A DNA stretch of 64,000 nucleotides from positions 9,729,001 through 9,793,000 of the forward strand of contig NC_134763.1 in NCBI RefSeq assembly GCF_050436995.1, written 5' to 3'. This document shows, in pieces, positions 52,245 through 63,588 of this stretch. The DNA is from Anticarsia gemmatalis. Lineage: Eukaryota > Arthropoda > Insecta > Lepidoptera > Erebidae. How positions within the stretch are numbered: the stretch's first letter is position 1; each line of letters starts with the position of its first letter. The position numbers and the translations under genes are program-made. Under the pieces are notes generated by a model. The model worked only from the letters and a program-made list of their open reading frames with translations. It was not told the origin of the DNA and ran no database searches.

Positions 52245-52399
52245 CGTTTTTAGCAGCCATAGCCATCAGTGTGGCGCCGAGCACCGCGGCGGTGACGATG
52301 AGCCGACACAGCGCCGGCACCATGGCGAACATCACTAGCTCATCACTTCACATCACTTCACGGTCAACTGGTCGCGAATCGATTATTTGGAGGGAACAT
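52245..52399 (-). CDS. First coding exon of a secreted or membrane protein (signal peptide exon, 5' UTR included)
   Basis: Read on the minus strand, this is the only stretch with clear exon grammar. An acceptor (TCTTTGTTTCAG, AG at 52401-52400) opens the exon, and a donor (ACG|GTAAGT, GT at 52244-52243) closes it in phase 1. The likely start is ATG 52323-52321 in the context GCCATGG; an in-frame ATG lies three codons upstream at 52332-52330 in weaker context. The peptide begins MVPALCRL and continues with a hydrophobic run (LIVTAAVLGATLM) to AMAAKN, a typical cleavable signal peptide with small residues at the probable cleavage site. Base composition is far more GC-rich than the flanks, with GC-ending codons. 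The 5' UTR part (52324-52399) contains short upstream ORFs. The rest of the protein lies at lower coordinates beyond a very long intron, apparently outside the window. The protein family cannot be named from a signal peptide alone. Confidence 0.8.
52324..52399 (-). promoter_or_regulatory. 5' UTR segment with three upstream ORFs and a 10-bp tandem duplication
   Basis: Between the splice acceptor and the main start there are three out-of-frame or terminated ATGs. The first is an 11-codon ORF beginning at the first base of the exon (ATG 52399-52397, stop TGA at 52366-52364). The second is a minimal ATG-TGA at 52353-52348. The third is ATG-AGC-TAG at 52343-52335. The last two come from an exact tandem duplication of a 10-mer (CATCACTTCA on the plus strand, 52341-52350 and 52351-52360). 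Upstream ORFs of this kind usually lower translation of the main frame. That role is inferred here. Confidence 0.6.
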
Positions 52400-53174
52400 C
52401 TGAAACAAAGAGAATGGAGTTGATAATTTTGTGAAGAAGTTTGCAGTTTGGAGTTTTGTAGGTAACTGGTGCCTATGTTGAAACGCTTTTACGAAGCGAT
52501 GGTAGATTAAAAATAATGTAAAGATTCTAAAGTATTGCGAAAAGTTTATAAAGTTAAAATATTTTGAATAATAAGTATCTGAATTTGTTTCAAATGCACC
52601 TCTAGTGACTCAAGTATGAGTTGAGAATTGAAAACCAAGGTTTAATAAATAAATGAGTTATATAATGAAAATATAGTAAAGAAGCTTTTATTCAGAGGGG
52701 GTCAACTTATTGTCAATTTTGAAACGTTTCATTAAAGGATTCAAATTTTAAATCGTGGACTACTATTGTGTCTTCCGCCTGTTATATTTATATTCATACC
52801 GGTATTGTAAATAAAATTAATCGAACGTCATCATAAAAGCACAATATTGTCAACCAAAACAAAGCATCAATAACAATTTGTTGCAATTTTAGATACATTA
52901 ACACCATAAATCGTTGTAACTTTAATTACGCTGTCAAAAACTAAAATCATAATTAACTTTTTAGACAATGGCTTCCATTTGATGTCAAAACATCAATAGT
53001 AATTAATTACGGTACAAAAACTATTTTATTATAGTCCAACAACTTAGTAGAGAGTTTTGTGTGCAAGGTTTACGACTGTAGAAGGTATATAAATTGCAGT
53101 AATTTGAGCATTAGTAGTAGACTGCTTTTTTTAATACAGCTACTTTATTTTTGAAATGCTTAAAATTAAACTCA

Positions 53175-53460
53175 AGCCAAGGACAAGGGTCTCCTCCCGT
53201 AATGAGGGAGTGGTTAGGTTAGCTTGAATCCACCACCCTGGCCAAGTGCGGTATTACAGACTTTGCATTGCTTCCACAACCGAGTTAAAGAACTCTCACA
53301 TATGCAAGGTGACATCGCGATGTTTTAACCGTTGGAGCAAGTGACCATTTTTTGAATTACGCTTAACTCCTAAAAGTCATTGAAGTGATGCCTGGGGTTC
53401 GAACTTGCGACCATTTGCGTAGGAGGCGCTAACTTAAACCACTCGGCTATCACTGCTGCT
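53175..53460 (-). repeat. tRNA-derived SINE (family S2), near full length
   Basis: On the minus strand it begins AGCAGTGATAGCCGAGTGG, whose TAGCCGAGTGG matches the A-box consensus. A B box follows (AGTTCGAACCCC), then a body with CATGTGAGAG-like sequence, and the far end is a diverged GGGAGGAGACCCTTGTCC block. I recall this order from noctuid SINEs. It lies in the intron just upstream of the signal-peptide exon. Confidence 0.7.
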
Positions 53461-53856
53461 CGATATTTTATTAATAGTTTTTAAGATACTTAGAATCAAT
53501 CATCATAATGACGATAAATCGTGCATAACAAAGGCTCTCAACCAATATGTCGGACTATATTTGCCTTTCAAATTGTCACCAGTTTCAAATATAATAATGT
53601 TTTATGTTAATCGGTTAAGCCAAAACGTGTGAACATGTCAGGGCTTGATGATATATAATTACTGTTAATTGGTATTGTGGTTTTATGAATTATAATCGAG
53701 ATTGAAATGGGTGCGATAGACGTTTTACATTGAAATATGAAGCGATAGATTGTTTAGTATTGATTGGTTAAATATTATAATTAATATTAGGTATATTAAA
53801 GCTCTAATTATTAATTAGTTATTGTAGACACGATTAGGCTGAGTTTTATCGGAAGA

Positions 53857-54108
53857 CTAGCAGACTCGCGCAACTTCGCTTGTGACACGTAACAGTGAAT
53901 AGGTCAAATTTTTTCCCGTTTTTGTAACACTTCTTACTGGTACTCTGCTCCTATTAGTCGTAGCGTGATGATAATATTTATTTAGCCTATAGCCTTCCTC
54001 GACAAAAAGATTATCTAACATGAAAAAAATTTTCAAATCGGACCAGTAGTTTCTGAGATTAGCGTGTTCAAACAAACAAACTCTTCAGCTTTATAATATT
54101 AGTATAGA
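53857..54108 (-). mobile_element. Helitron-like non-autonomous element, family A copy 4
   Basis: On the minus strand it runs from TCTATACTAATATT to GCGAGTCTGCTAG, flanked by A and T. It lies about 1.5 kb upstream of the signal-peptide exon, in the preceding intron. It shows more point changes than copies 1 and 5, so it is probably older. Confidence 0.75.
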
Positions 54109-55434
54109 TGTGCGAAGTACTTTCCACCAATAATAAAAGCTGTGCTTATAACTGTTAGGTCTTAAAGTATATCTTGATTTTTTCTGGTGGAAATGCTGCT
54201 TTACTGGTAAGTGATCGACTAGATCAGATGTTCAACGTGACCTATGTCATAGTCTGTAACATTTTTGATCTCCACTTTTTCTCCGTCCTTGGACAGATTG
54301 CACAAAGATAGAATTTTACCAAGGACTGAGCAACGTGGAGATTAAATATTTGAAAAATACCTTTACTACCGTTTGGAAGAGAGAGAGTAACCTAATCAAA
54401 ACAGTCTATAATCTAGCCATATTATAAAATAAACCATTTTAAAATAGCCTTGAAAAAATATCAAACAACCCACTCAATAGTTTAATCAGGCAACTCGGCT
54501 CTATTAGAAACTCATTTGTGGATCTAGGTCAGACCGCTATTAGCGCCACGAAATCACTCCAGCCATCTATCAACAAACTTTCAAATCCAGACATAGTCAA
54601 ATATCAGCATACTCCCGATCTCTAATTAATACGAAATACACAATACAAAATTTATTTGCCAACTTGACACGCAGCGGAGGCAAATACAATGAGCCATGTC
54701 GACGTCACTGCCTAAAATTCGGATTTCAATTTCGGGGTTCAGGGTTACCAGGTTTTCCCGTGATTTGGGGTAATTCTAACATGGTTTAGACTTATAATTT
54801 TAAGTGACTTGCTTTTTTTAATGTTATTGTAGAAAATAATGTAAACCTAGGGCTTTGGAAACAGTTCTTCAATATTTTTTATTGTTAACTATGATATAAG
54901 AACACCAGCCATATTTAAATAGAAACATGCCAGAAATGTATAAAAATATGCAATATTTTTATATACACAGGTCAGCAACAAAAACCGATAGAACATAATA
55001 CGATTTGCTTGGTTTATTTTACCTAAAATGGCCAAAGGATTAAATTGGAAAATAACTCTTTTAAAATCTTTCCTACTTTTTACATTACTTTTTAATAGCC
55101 TTGGTATGTAAGTAATAACTGGCTTCACAAAAGGCCTGCGAGACTATCGCTCATAACGTTTCTCGTAAGGTTGTCAAGTGTCATGTTATAAATTATATTA
55201 TCTTTTATTAAAATACATATTTTATGTCAAAAACCAGTTCCAGACCAGTTAGGGCCCGATATTACAAATATCAAAACTAAATAAAATCCACGTACACCGT
55301 CTACGTACGTCTAAATAACCGTTTGAAGTAATTATGATATTCAGGTCAGCTTTTTGACCAGTAGAACCATAATTACAAAAATACAAACATTGGAGACCTG
55401 AAGCGTCAATTATACATACGTATGTATATCATAA

Positions 55435-55522
55435 AAATAAAATGCAGAAAATGAATCGAACCCAAATAAATAGCTGTTGTGAAGCGACCACCTTAACAAC
55501 TGCACAACACATCTCCGGTTGC
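55435..55522 (-). repeat. tRNA-derived SINE fragment, reverse
   Basis: On the minus strand: GTGCAGTTGTTAAGGTGG (A-box half) and TTGGGTTCGATTC (B-box half). The rest is not recognisable. Confidence 0.4.
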
Positions 55523-56035
55523 TGATAACGATTTTCGTATGAGAAATGCAAATCCATATGAACGTGAATATCCAGTCGAACAATTCCAAAATCTTGATCT
55601 TCGTTACTGAAATCCTAACTATGATCTACGACTAATCCCCAATCAAGTGCGCTTACACTCGTCAAATTCTGTCTCTCGTCTCCCACATCTGTAAATGGGT
55701 GTCCGTTAATTTCAACTGGCAACCCTATGTACGTGCAACGTTCGCGTCAAATGAAATGCGGTTCGTGCTAGAATTCCAATTTCGAAATTTGAACCTCGAA
55801 TTGTAGGTGCTCGGCTATTGGTTGCTGCTAATTTATTTTGCTGCTATGATATTCCATGTTCAAAATCTTATTAAACTATTTTTTTTATTTGGCTGGATTT
55901 GATATAAAAAATGTTTTTAACCAGCTGTATTTTAACGTTAGGTGTTAATATGGTCAGTGCGTCACCGTCACTACCTATATTCATATATCTATCTACGAGT
56001 TATGTAGGAGTTATGAGTACCTACATTATTTAACT

Positions 56036-56294
56036 GCACATTTGGCTCAGTGGTTAACGCGGTCAACTCGCCGCAATAACGGTAGCGCTACGCGTGGTGG
56101 GTTCGAATCCCACCCAGAACAAATATTTATTTGATGAGCATGAGTATCTGTTCTGACACCGGTTGTTAATTTATCTATATAAGTATGTATTTAGAAGTAC
56201 ATAATTATTTTTATTAGTTATTTGGTAACCATAATAAGCTCAGCTTAGTTTAGAATCAAATGATCGTGTGTGAGTTGTCCAATGATATTTATTT
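56036..56294 (+). repeat. tRNA-derived SINE (family S1), well preserved head
   Basis: The A box TGGCTCAGTGG (56043-56053) and B box GGTTCGAATCC (56100-56110) both match the RNA polymerase III consensus. The body carries TTTGATGAGCATGAGTATC, ATCTATATAAGTATG and CGTGTGTGAGTTG as in the copy at 9036, and the tail ends GATATTTATTT. It is the best-kept SINE head in the window. The long non-tRNA body and the second copy argue against a tRNA gene. Confidence 0.75.
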
Positions 56295-57284
56295 TGCATC
56301 CATAACTTAATTTCGCTTTCAAACTCAATGTAAACAAATATGAATTATTCCAAATGCTAAAAACTACTGCCACTTTATTTCGCTACATTTTATATTAGTA
56401 AAGTCTCCACGTTACAAAACTAACTCTCAATTCTAAAATTTTCCTTAAAAAGCATCGTATCGTAATGGAGCATACGACCTAAAATAACATTACTAACATG
56501 ACCACCCACTAACAAAACGCCAACCAAACGAGTATGATAGTTCAAAACTTTCTCATACGTAAGCGGTTTTATAACTAATGAAATTAAAATTTCTACTCCA
56601 TTACATACCAAGTTTGGTTTAAGGACTGCAGTAAAATACCATTTTAATCCACTTTCATATCTACAAAACGTTCCTATGCAGATGTTCAGCAAAGAATACG
56701 AGGTGCTGAAAGATTTTATTATAATATACGCTCTGAAATGCGCTTTTTACAGCCTGAATAAGACGTTTTTGAAAACAATGGTAGTACTTTTTTGTTACTG
56801 TGAGTTGGTGATTTGTAAATTGTGTTAAAAAACTTTCTTATTAAAATTAGGGGGCTATATTATGCATCACAGTTGATAACTATTTGAAAGCCACTATGCT
56901 GTACTTTGTTCTCTCTTAGATTAGTGTTTAACACGTTACGTTAAAGCAGCAGTATATTAAATAGTGACGATCAATTTGACGTACACTTGTTGTCAACTAA
57001 AATACGTGATATGCATACAAATATGTATTTCAGTTCAGTTAAAAAGTGTCCGTATCTTTAACTTCTCTATTAAAAAAATAAAGACAGAAAGAGACCTCTA
57101 AATATTCATTGTTGTCTAGTACATGAATTACCTAAAGTAAATGCACACACACTATATCAGCCATTACAGTCATTAACACAATTACGCAAGCGAAGAAACA
57201 TCAATACCAAATAAGACTGACATTTAGACATCATGAAGCTTAATCTAGAACCCTCACTACGCTTAGTCCTTCTACAATAGACCA

Positions 57285-57405
57285 AGGGCCGTACTACACC
57301 ATACAAAAGCAATCTAAGTTCCGATAGACAAGGATAGCGCTATACACACATAGCGCTGTCACTTTCTCACCCAAAATATCTCTAACATATCGTACTACGG
57401 GTCCT
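57285..57405. mobile_element. Short MITE-like element (about 121 bp)
   Basis: The ends AGGGCCGTACTAC and CGTACTACGGGTCCT are roughly inverted, and the interior holds AGCGCTAT-ACACAC-ATAGCGCT, a perfect 8-bp hairpin. I recall nearly this unit as a common dispersed repeat in noctuids. No coding capacity. Confidence 0.45.
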
Positions 57406-58275
57406 GATCTCCAAAACATTCCATTGAAATACCTATACACGTAAATGTCATTCGTTTCAATAGATCATTGTTCTACAACTACCTTCTACCTTCTAGGTTG
57501 AGGACAAAGGCTCATTCAAACCTGAACTGTCCGGAGAGAACTTAACCGTTATATCAAATATTAGCTTCCACCATTGTATTTGTTTTACATTCACTCTCCC
57601 CTTTTATGCTGTGGTTGTGTTTAGCTGACTGTTTGCGGCAAACTTTATGTCTTTGATAGTAACTCTAGCGTTGTGCTACAAACATCTACCAAAATAGGTA
57701 CTAACTGATGCTAAAGTATCGTATAAACGATTAATAATTACATCAATTTACATCATAATCTGTATTCTATAAAGCCTGCATCTCGTGGAACAATTCTCTT
57801 TGTACTATACTTATTGTGGTCTGGCAAACAGTAGGTATTATAGCCAAAATAAACTATGAATTACTTTATTAACCATTCACTAGTCAGTCATCCGTTATTA
57901 GACATCACAATCATATACATAATTTTTAATATTATTAACTGACAACAGTAAAGTAGTCTAGACACATCAATTCAAGCGAGCTATATTTCAACCAGTTGGT
58001 CATCAACACTTAACTACAAACACTTATCCACACCGATATGATCCCTCAGTGTCTATTTAAAATGGTCTCCAATATAGTCAGAACACTAACAAAATTTGAC
58101 CATTTTAAATGCAACGGGTCTTAAGCGCAATTAAAACTTAAAGATTACGATGACTACACGATACAGGCATGCCTAGTGTGGGGACCACAGCATCCACAGA
58201 TTTATACTCATCTGTACAATTAAGTAGCATGATATCTCACTGTAATTTTTGTATTTTGTACTATTTTGTACTATA

Positions 58276-58951
58276 ATAACCTCTCAAGCGCCCGGCCACC
58301 GTGTCACGGTTGAATGTGCTACCCCCGTCAAGCGTCCCGCCACCGTGGTACGGCAAAACGATCTTACATTAAAAAAACGTAGAAATTAAATGCTAAAACT
58401 ATGTTTATACCTTTCAAACATATTTGACATTGAAGCTGATGAAACGAGACGACGATCTAATGCACACACTTGAATAAGTGGTTGATATAGGCCAGAGAGC
58501 ACCTTAAACAACATCTGACTCAACGACATGTTCCTTTATGACCAATATTGTAAATACTTTTTTTAACTAATTTTAAAGATTTGAGTATATTTTACAGTTG
58601 GATTTTAATGTCATTATTCATTAACTACACGATAAGACCTTCCGTCATATTATTTTTTATGCCTAAAAATATTTTTTAGACTTTCTTCAAACACATGCCT
58701 AAAGCACACAATATTCAGATTAAACCGACTATTGTACCACCACTATCAAATATTATTTGTGGTTTATTTTTTTAATATATAGCAAATTTTATGTAGATTT
58801 CAAATATATAAGGTTTGACTAGGGTGTTAGTATCAAAATATGACGGAATCGGCGCTTAAACGCCAACCGCCAATTCAATTTCGCGCGCCATTTTTGGCCT
58901 GGACGCTTAACGGTATATTTGAATTTTGACGTGGGGCGCTCGAGAGGATAA
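58276..58951. mobile_element. Small TIR DNA element (668 bp) flanked by ATAA
   Basis: The left end CCTCTCAAGCGCCC (58280-58293) and the right end GGGCGCTCGAGAGG (58934-58947) form a 14-bp terminal inverted repeat with one mismatch. ATAA lies immediately outside both ends as a possible target duplication. Subterminal copies of the same core follow: CAAGCGTCCC on the left, GCGCTTAAACG and GACGCTTAACGG on the right. CCGTGTCACGG and CCGTGGTACGG palindromes mark the left end. The interior has no transposase frame. A 4-bp AT-rich duplication would suit a piggyBac-like MITE, but that class call is tentative. Confidence 0.6.
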
Positions 58952-61178
58952 ACGTTTTAATTTATCGTTTTCATTTTTTTTTTCAACTTTTTCGTCATCA
59001 TTCCACCTGCAGCTTAAGCTTGCCTCTAGACCGCACCTAGGCAGAAATAAAATATAAATAGCGGGTAATAAAAACTATGAAAACCTTTACTATCAAATTG
59101 TACTTAAGACCTTTTGCAATATAAAAAAAGTCCCGTTGCAATTTATACCTATAAAATTACTTGCATAATAATAATTTTCCTATATTCACAACTCAAGAGA
59201 GACATAACTACGCCAAGTCGGCACACGCCCTTAATGGGGTGTCATAACTACTGAACTGTGTTAATGAATCATCCCTAAGGTCGGGTTTTATGGGCTACTA
59301 AATTATGTCCGTCGTTAGGACATAACTCTTGGCCTACAGATACTAGTTTAGAGCCTATAAAGGTTAATTGTCGACGTGAAAATTTTGTGGAAAAATTGCT
59401 GAGAAATGATTGCGAAGGTAGTTGGAGTAAGTAAGATGTTCTTTAAAACGTGAGTTAGTTAAAGGTACTGATGTCATCAACTTTTTTATAATAAATTGCA
59501 ATTTTTTTGAACTTTTGAACAACAGAACAGAAATTATTTTACATTTACATTTTTAATAATTTCTTTAAATTTTTAATCAAAAAAAAATGAAGACTTTAGA
59601 GACTTGTATTCTTCTTCCTTATTTATTAGAATATACATAATAAATATATAGTACTACCAAAAGGAGCATAGCAAAACTGGTAAGCTTTGCTCTCCCTTCC
59701 AATGTCTAGCAAACGAAGGGGTGATAAGAAGGATCAAGAGTGGTCGAAGTGTCAGTCGGCTACTAGCCAGCGCCCCCACCCCTAAGATAAAATAAGATAA
59801 GTTTGTAGTAATTATAAACATGTTTTTTTAAACATTTTATCCAGGTCGCAAATATGCTTACGCGCATTTTCGCGTTGTGTTATTCGTTGAGTGTTTGTCA
59901 TGTCACCATGCTTTTAAGCGTTCATTAATATTATTATGACCTATTAAAAATTGCCTCATTGAAATACCGAAAAGATAACAACAACAACTTGACTACCTGC
60001 CAGTAAATGTAAATAATAACTGAATAATAAATAATTAAAGTCGTGTAAACGAAAAACAAATACTCATTTCCCCATTTATAATATTGATAAGGACATTTAC
60101 ACATAATTTTCCAATTCGCATCAATGTTCGGGGCCTGTCCAAAACTGTTAATATCGCATTTCCTCTCTGAAATATATTTTATATGTATTAACTGAGAACG
60201 GTTGAACGATTCGAAATGTAAAGTTGAGGCTATGAAAACAGCGATTTTTGTAAATCTCATAAAAACTTGATGCAGGTGTGAATTTTGTTTAATTTCGAAA
60301 CGTCACCGCAAATTCAATATTTATCAATTATTTCAAAAATTATGCTATGGAAGGAGATATAGCAAAGTTGAGGGAAGACACCCTATTAAGTCATACACAG
60401 ATTTTAATTTTATTTAGTGTCTAACCTTAAAGGAAAAAGCGTGATTTTATGTTTGTATGTAGTTATGCAGTATTTTCGTATAGGAAGACATATTTGTTAA
60501 CATAGGTTACAGTTACGTGACTATTTTGTATTGTCATAAATAACATTTAAAAAATCAATCTTAGAAATGATTCATGTCCTAAAGAATATATAACCTCTCC
60601 TAATATATGTAGATAGACACCACTTATGAAACCTAAATCTAAACTAACGGTAATCTATAACCACAAACCATAAATCGTGTCATAATCAAATTTTCTTGAT
60701 ACATGTAAGTCTCAGTGTCCTAAATGCGCCATTAGTAGCCATTACAGATGCCATTAGATCGTAATAGCGAGTACATGATGTATTTACAACAAGTACTAAC
60801 ATTAATCAGATTTGTGATGTGTACGCACTAGGGGAAGACCACGGTAGGACAGAACAGTGAATTCGGAGATCTGTTTTATTTATACATAAAATTTATGTGA
60901 TTTATTTTTTACTCCCGAATACCGTATCGGGCTATGTAGATAGTTAGAAAAACAGGTAGTCAATTTCACAGCAACAGTAATTCAGAGTTTACAAAAACAC
61001 ACTTATAATACGACTGCGTGACTCAGGTCTTTTTGATGAGCTAAATCAGAAACTAACAAGCAACCATATATTATAATTTGTTCAGTGATCCTTCTTCATC
61101 TAAAACCAGTGTCTTAACAAATATAATAGATTTCTATAGGATAATATTTGCAATATATTATCTTCTCTTCTCATCGTA

Positions 61179-61425
61179 TGGTTAGTGGTCAACCTACTGT
61201 TAAAGTTGTTCAAGACGCCCGAAGGCCTTTGACGTGCCTTAACGACTGTTACCTTTATTGACAGCAACCGGGACCGACTTTTTGCGTGCCCTCTGAAGCA
61301 CGGAGATGCCCACTTCAAATACCACTATGTAGTCACCCATCTATCGAATGTCCGCGCCAAGGTTTGTTTAACGGACAGATCGTTTACCGACCAGTGAACG
61401 CAACTGGCTATTAGCGTCTCAATTA
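61179..61425 (+). repeat. TAGTGGTCAACC repeat family, copy 3 (best preserved)
   Basis: It starts TGGTTAGTGGTCAACCTAC and carries CGCCCGAAGGCCTTTGACG, CAACCGGGACCGAC, GTGCCCTCTGAAGCACGGAG, GTCACCCATC and GACCAGTGAACGCAACTGGC. Confidence 0.7.
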
Positions 61426-63261
61426 TGAAGAATTATATATTATATATACTCGAACAAGAACCCATTGAACATGCTTAAACAGGTTAGCAAAATCATACTA
61501 GTCTATTATTAGGTACAGACCCTAATCTTGAGATTTGAATCACAAATTCTATTGATAGCTCTAGATAAGATATCCAACAACTTTTAATCACCACACACAA
61601 TTTTAATCCAAGCAAAACATATCCAAAATAGTTTGATTACACTCATGTTTCGGCTTCCATTACCCTTTGTGTACAAGCCTTAAATAACAAGCACGTTTAG
61701 GTTATTTAGATATAAAGGGATATACGCATGATTTATACAGGCTATTTATTGCCGGAGTACTGTTAATTTTACAAACTGATACCGTAGAATGAGAATTGGT
61801 GGAGGAATAATGATGTAATTTGACTACGTTACATTCATATTATTACGTTATGAATAAAGCCGATATATGTATTTGGTTTTGAAGAGGGCTTAACATATCT
61901 ACAATAGTCTTTATTAGATGATTTTAGAACGCATAACGTTCACCCGTATCGTGAGATATTGCTGTCGCTTTTAAACAAAAACACTTTTTGAACAAGTTTT
62001 TCATACTTTTGTAGTATGCCAATCGCCTATTCTGATCGGTGTCACTCACTTCTGTCCCTTTTAGATGTTGACATTGTAGTTGAACAATGTGAATGCAACA
62101 AATTTGATATTAAAGAACGTTATCAATATCATGTATTCTAACGATATTTGCTATAATACATAATACTGTTGTTTTATTTACAGCCCTAAAAGTTAAACAG
62201 TTGTCATTTTGACGCGAATCATGGATCACAAAACCTGTTAAATCGTTGTTCTCAGCCAGTAAAATAATATTTACACTTTAAAATGACCCACAATCCAACA
62301 TCATCTAACAAAGCATTTCACTCAGGAGTTTCGCCACAAACGCGGATATATTTCAAACGTAAACTCCGCTCCATCAGGCTAAGCCCGCTGTCTGCGTGGC
62401 TCCACACCGCGAGTGACAAATGCATGCACTATTCCAATATATTTCAACTCTGAAAAGAAACAGTTTTCACCCGTGTCTGTGTTTATTCAATCGTTTTCTT
62501 GTATTTAGAAGAAAATACAAAGATGTGTATTTTTAAAAACAGAAATTATCTGGAGTAATAAATATTCGTCTAATATTTTTTCAATCTTGCCATTATTCAT
62601 TGAAAAGCCCAAAATTAAATAAAAAGCGGAACTTAAACACAAGACAGTAACCCGCATTAGCACAGTCGCCTGTAGTCGCATTTGCGGATATAAATAATTT
62701 ATTGAGTAGCGATACTAAATTAAAGTATGATTCATTCGTATAATAAAATACTCGTACTTACCAATCTTTAATAAGTAATTATAGATTTTTACAAATAATG
62801 CTGTACTATGGAACCAAAAACACAAAATCAAAACAACTAAACAATATTTGTTTGCCGCACGATTATTTGTTACTAAGATCGCATGACGAAATGAGCTAGA
62901 CATTTTATAACATGCGTAGATTATTCCACAGTGACAATACATGTTACCAAATAAAGCGACACTAATTGTAATGCATAGCATCCTTTATATAATGACGTAC
63001 AGTTTAAAAAGGACACTATCTGCATCCTTTTCTTTCCGTACTTATAAGCAAGAGACGGACATATATTCAACACCATAGCTTGCAGGGTTAAGTCAAATCA
63101 CCATCGATAACTCACTCCAGTCTTATTACAAGTTGGAAGAGAATAAATCACACGGGAATATTACTACAGACGTAAATTATTAGAAAGAGCTGGAAAATTT
63201 CATTGTTTTATCGTAGTAGGATACAATATTTTGATACTTTTATTGTAAGGACTTGTTTAGT

Positions 63262-63335
63262 TAAATCCTCCTTCATTCCGGGTTGGGACCCTTGCCCAGC
63301 AGCGGATCATTAATGGTGTAAATTTATTTATTTTA
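63262..63335 (+). repeat. SINE 3' end fragment (Bm1-like tail)
   Basis: TTCCGGGTTGGGACCCTTGC, CCAGCAGCGGATCATTAATGG and the TTTATTTATTTT tail match the 3' region of an abundant lepidopteran SINE as I recall it. The 5' part is absent, and Helitron copy 5 abuts the tail. Confidence 0.5.
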
Positions 63336-63588
63336 CTAGCTGACCCGCGCAACTTCGCTTGCGTCACGTAAAAGAGAATGGGTCATAATTTTCCCCGTTT
63401 TTGTAACATTTTTCGTTACTACTTCGCTCCTAATGATCGTAGCGTGATGATACATAGCCTATAGCTTTCCTCGATAAATGGGCTATCTAACAGTGAAAGA
63501 ATTTTTCAACCAGGACCAGTAGTTCCTGAGATTAGCGCGTTCAAACAAACAAACAAACAAACTCTTCAGCTTTATATATTAGTATAGA
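63336..63588 (-). mobile_element. Helitron-like non-autonomous element, family A copy 5
   Basis: On the minus strand it runs from TCTATACTAATAT to GCGCGGGTCAGCTAG, flanked by A and T. It retains the intact CGCAA-GCGAAG-TTGCG hairpin near the 3' end. It is inserted directly at the TTTATTTATTTT tail of a SINE fragment. Confidence 0.78.

Larger units (their letters stand above)
54109..57284. other. AT-rich non-coding stretch with SINEs
   Basis: Two SINE-related segments (55435-55522, 56036-56294) and otherwise plain sequence. This would be the intron or upstream region of the minus-strand gene. Confidence 0.55.

Noticed and set aside
52229..52423. Plus-strand open frame across the signal-peptide exon
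   Set aside because: It is the antisense shadow of the minus-strand exon. Splice sites and start context fit only the minus strand.
56043..56115. tRNA gene
   Set aside because: The A and B boxes are good, but the cloverleaf does not close and the sequence continues into a SINE body shared with 9036-9282.
59934..60260. 108-codon minus-strand frame
   Set aside because: AT-driven composition, no motif and no supporting splice or promoter context.
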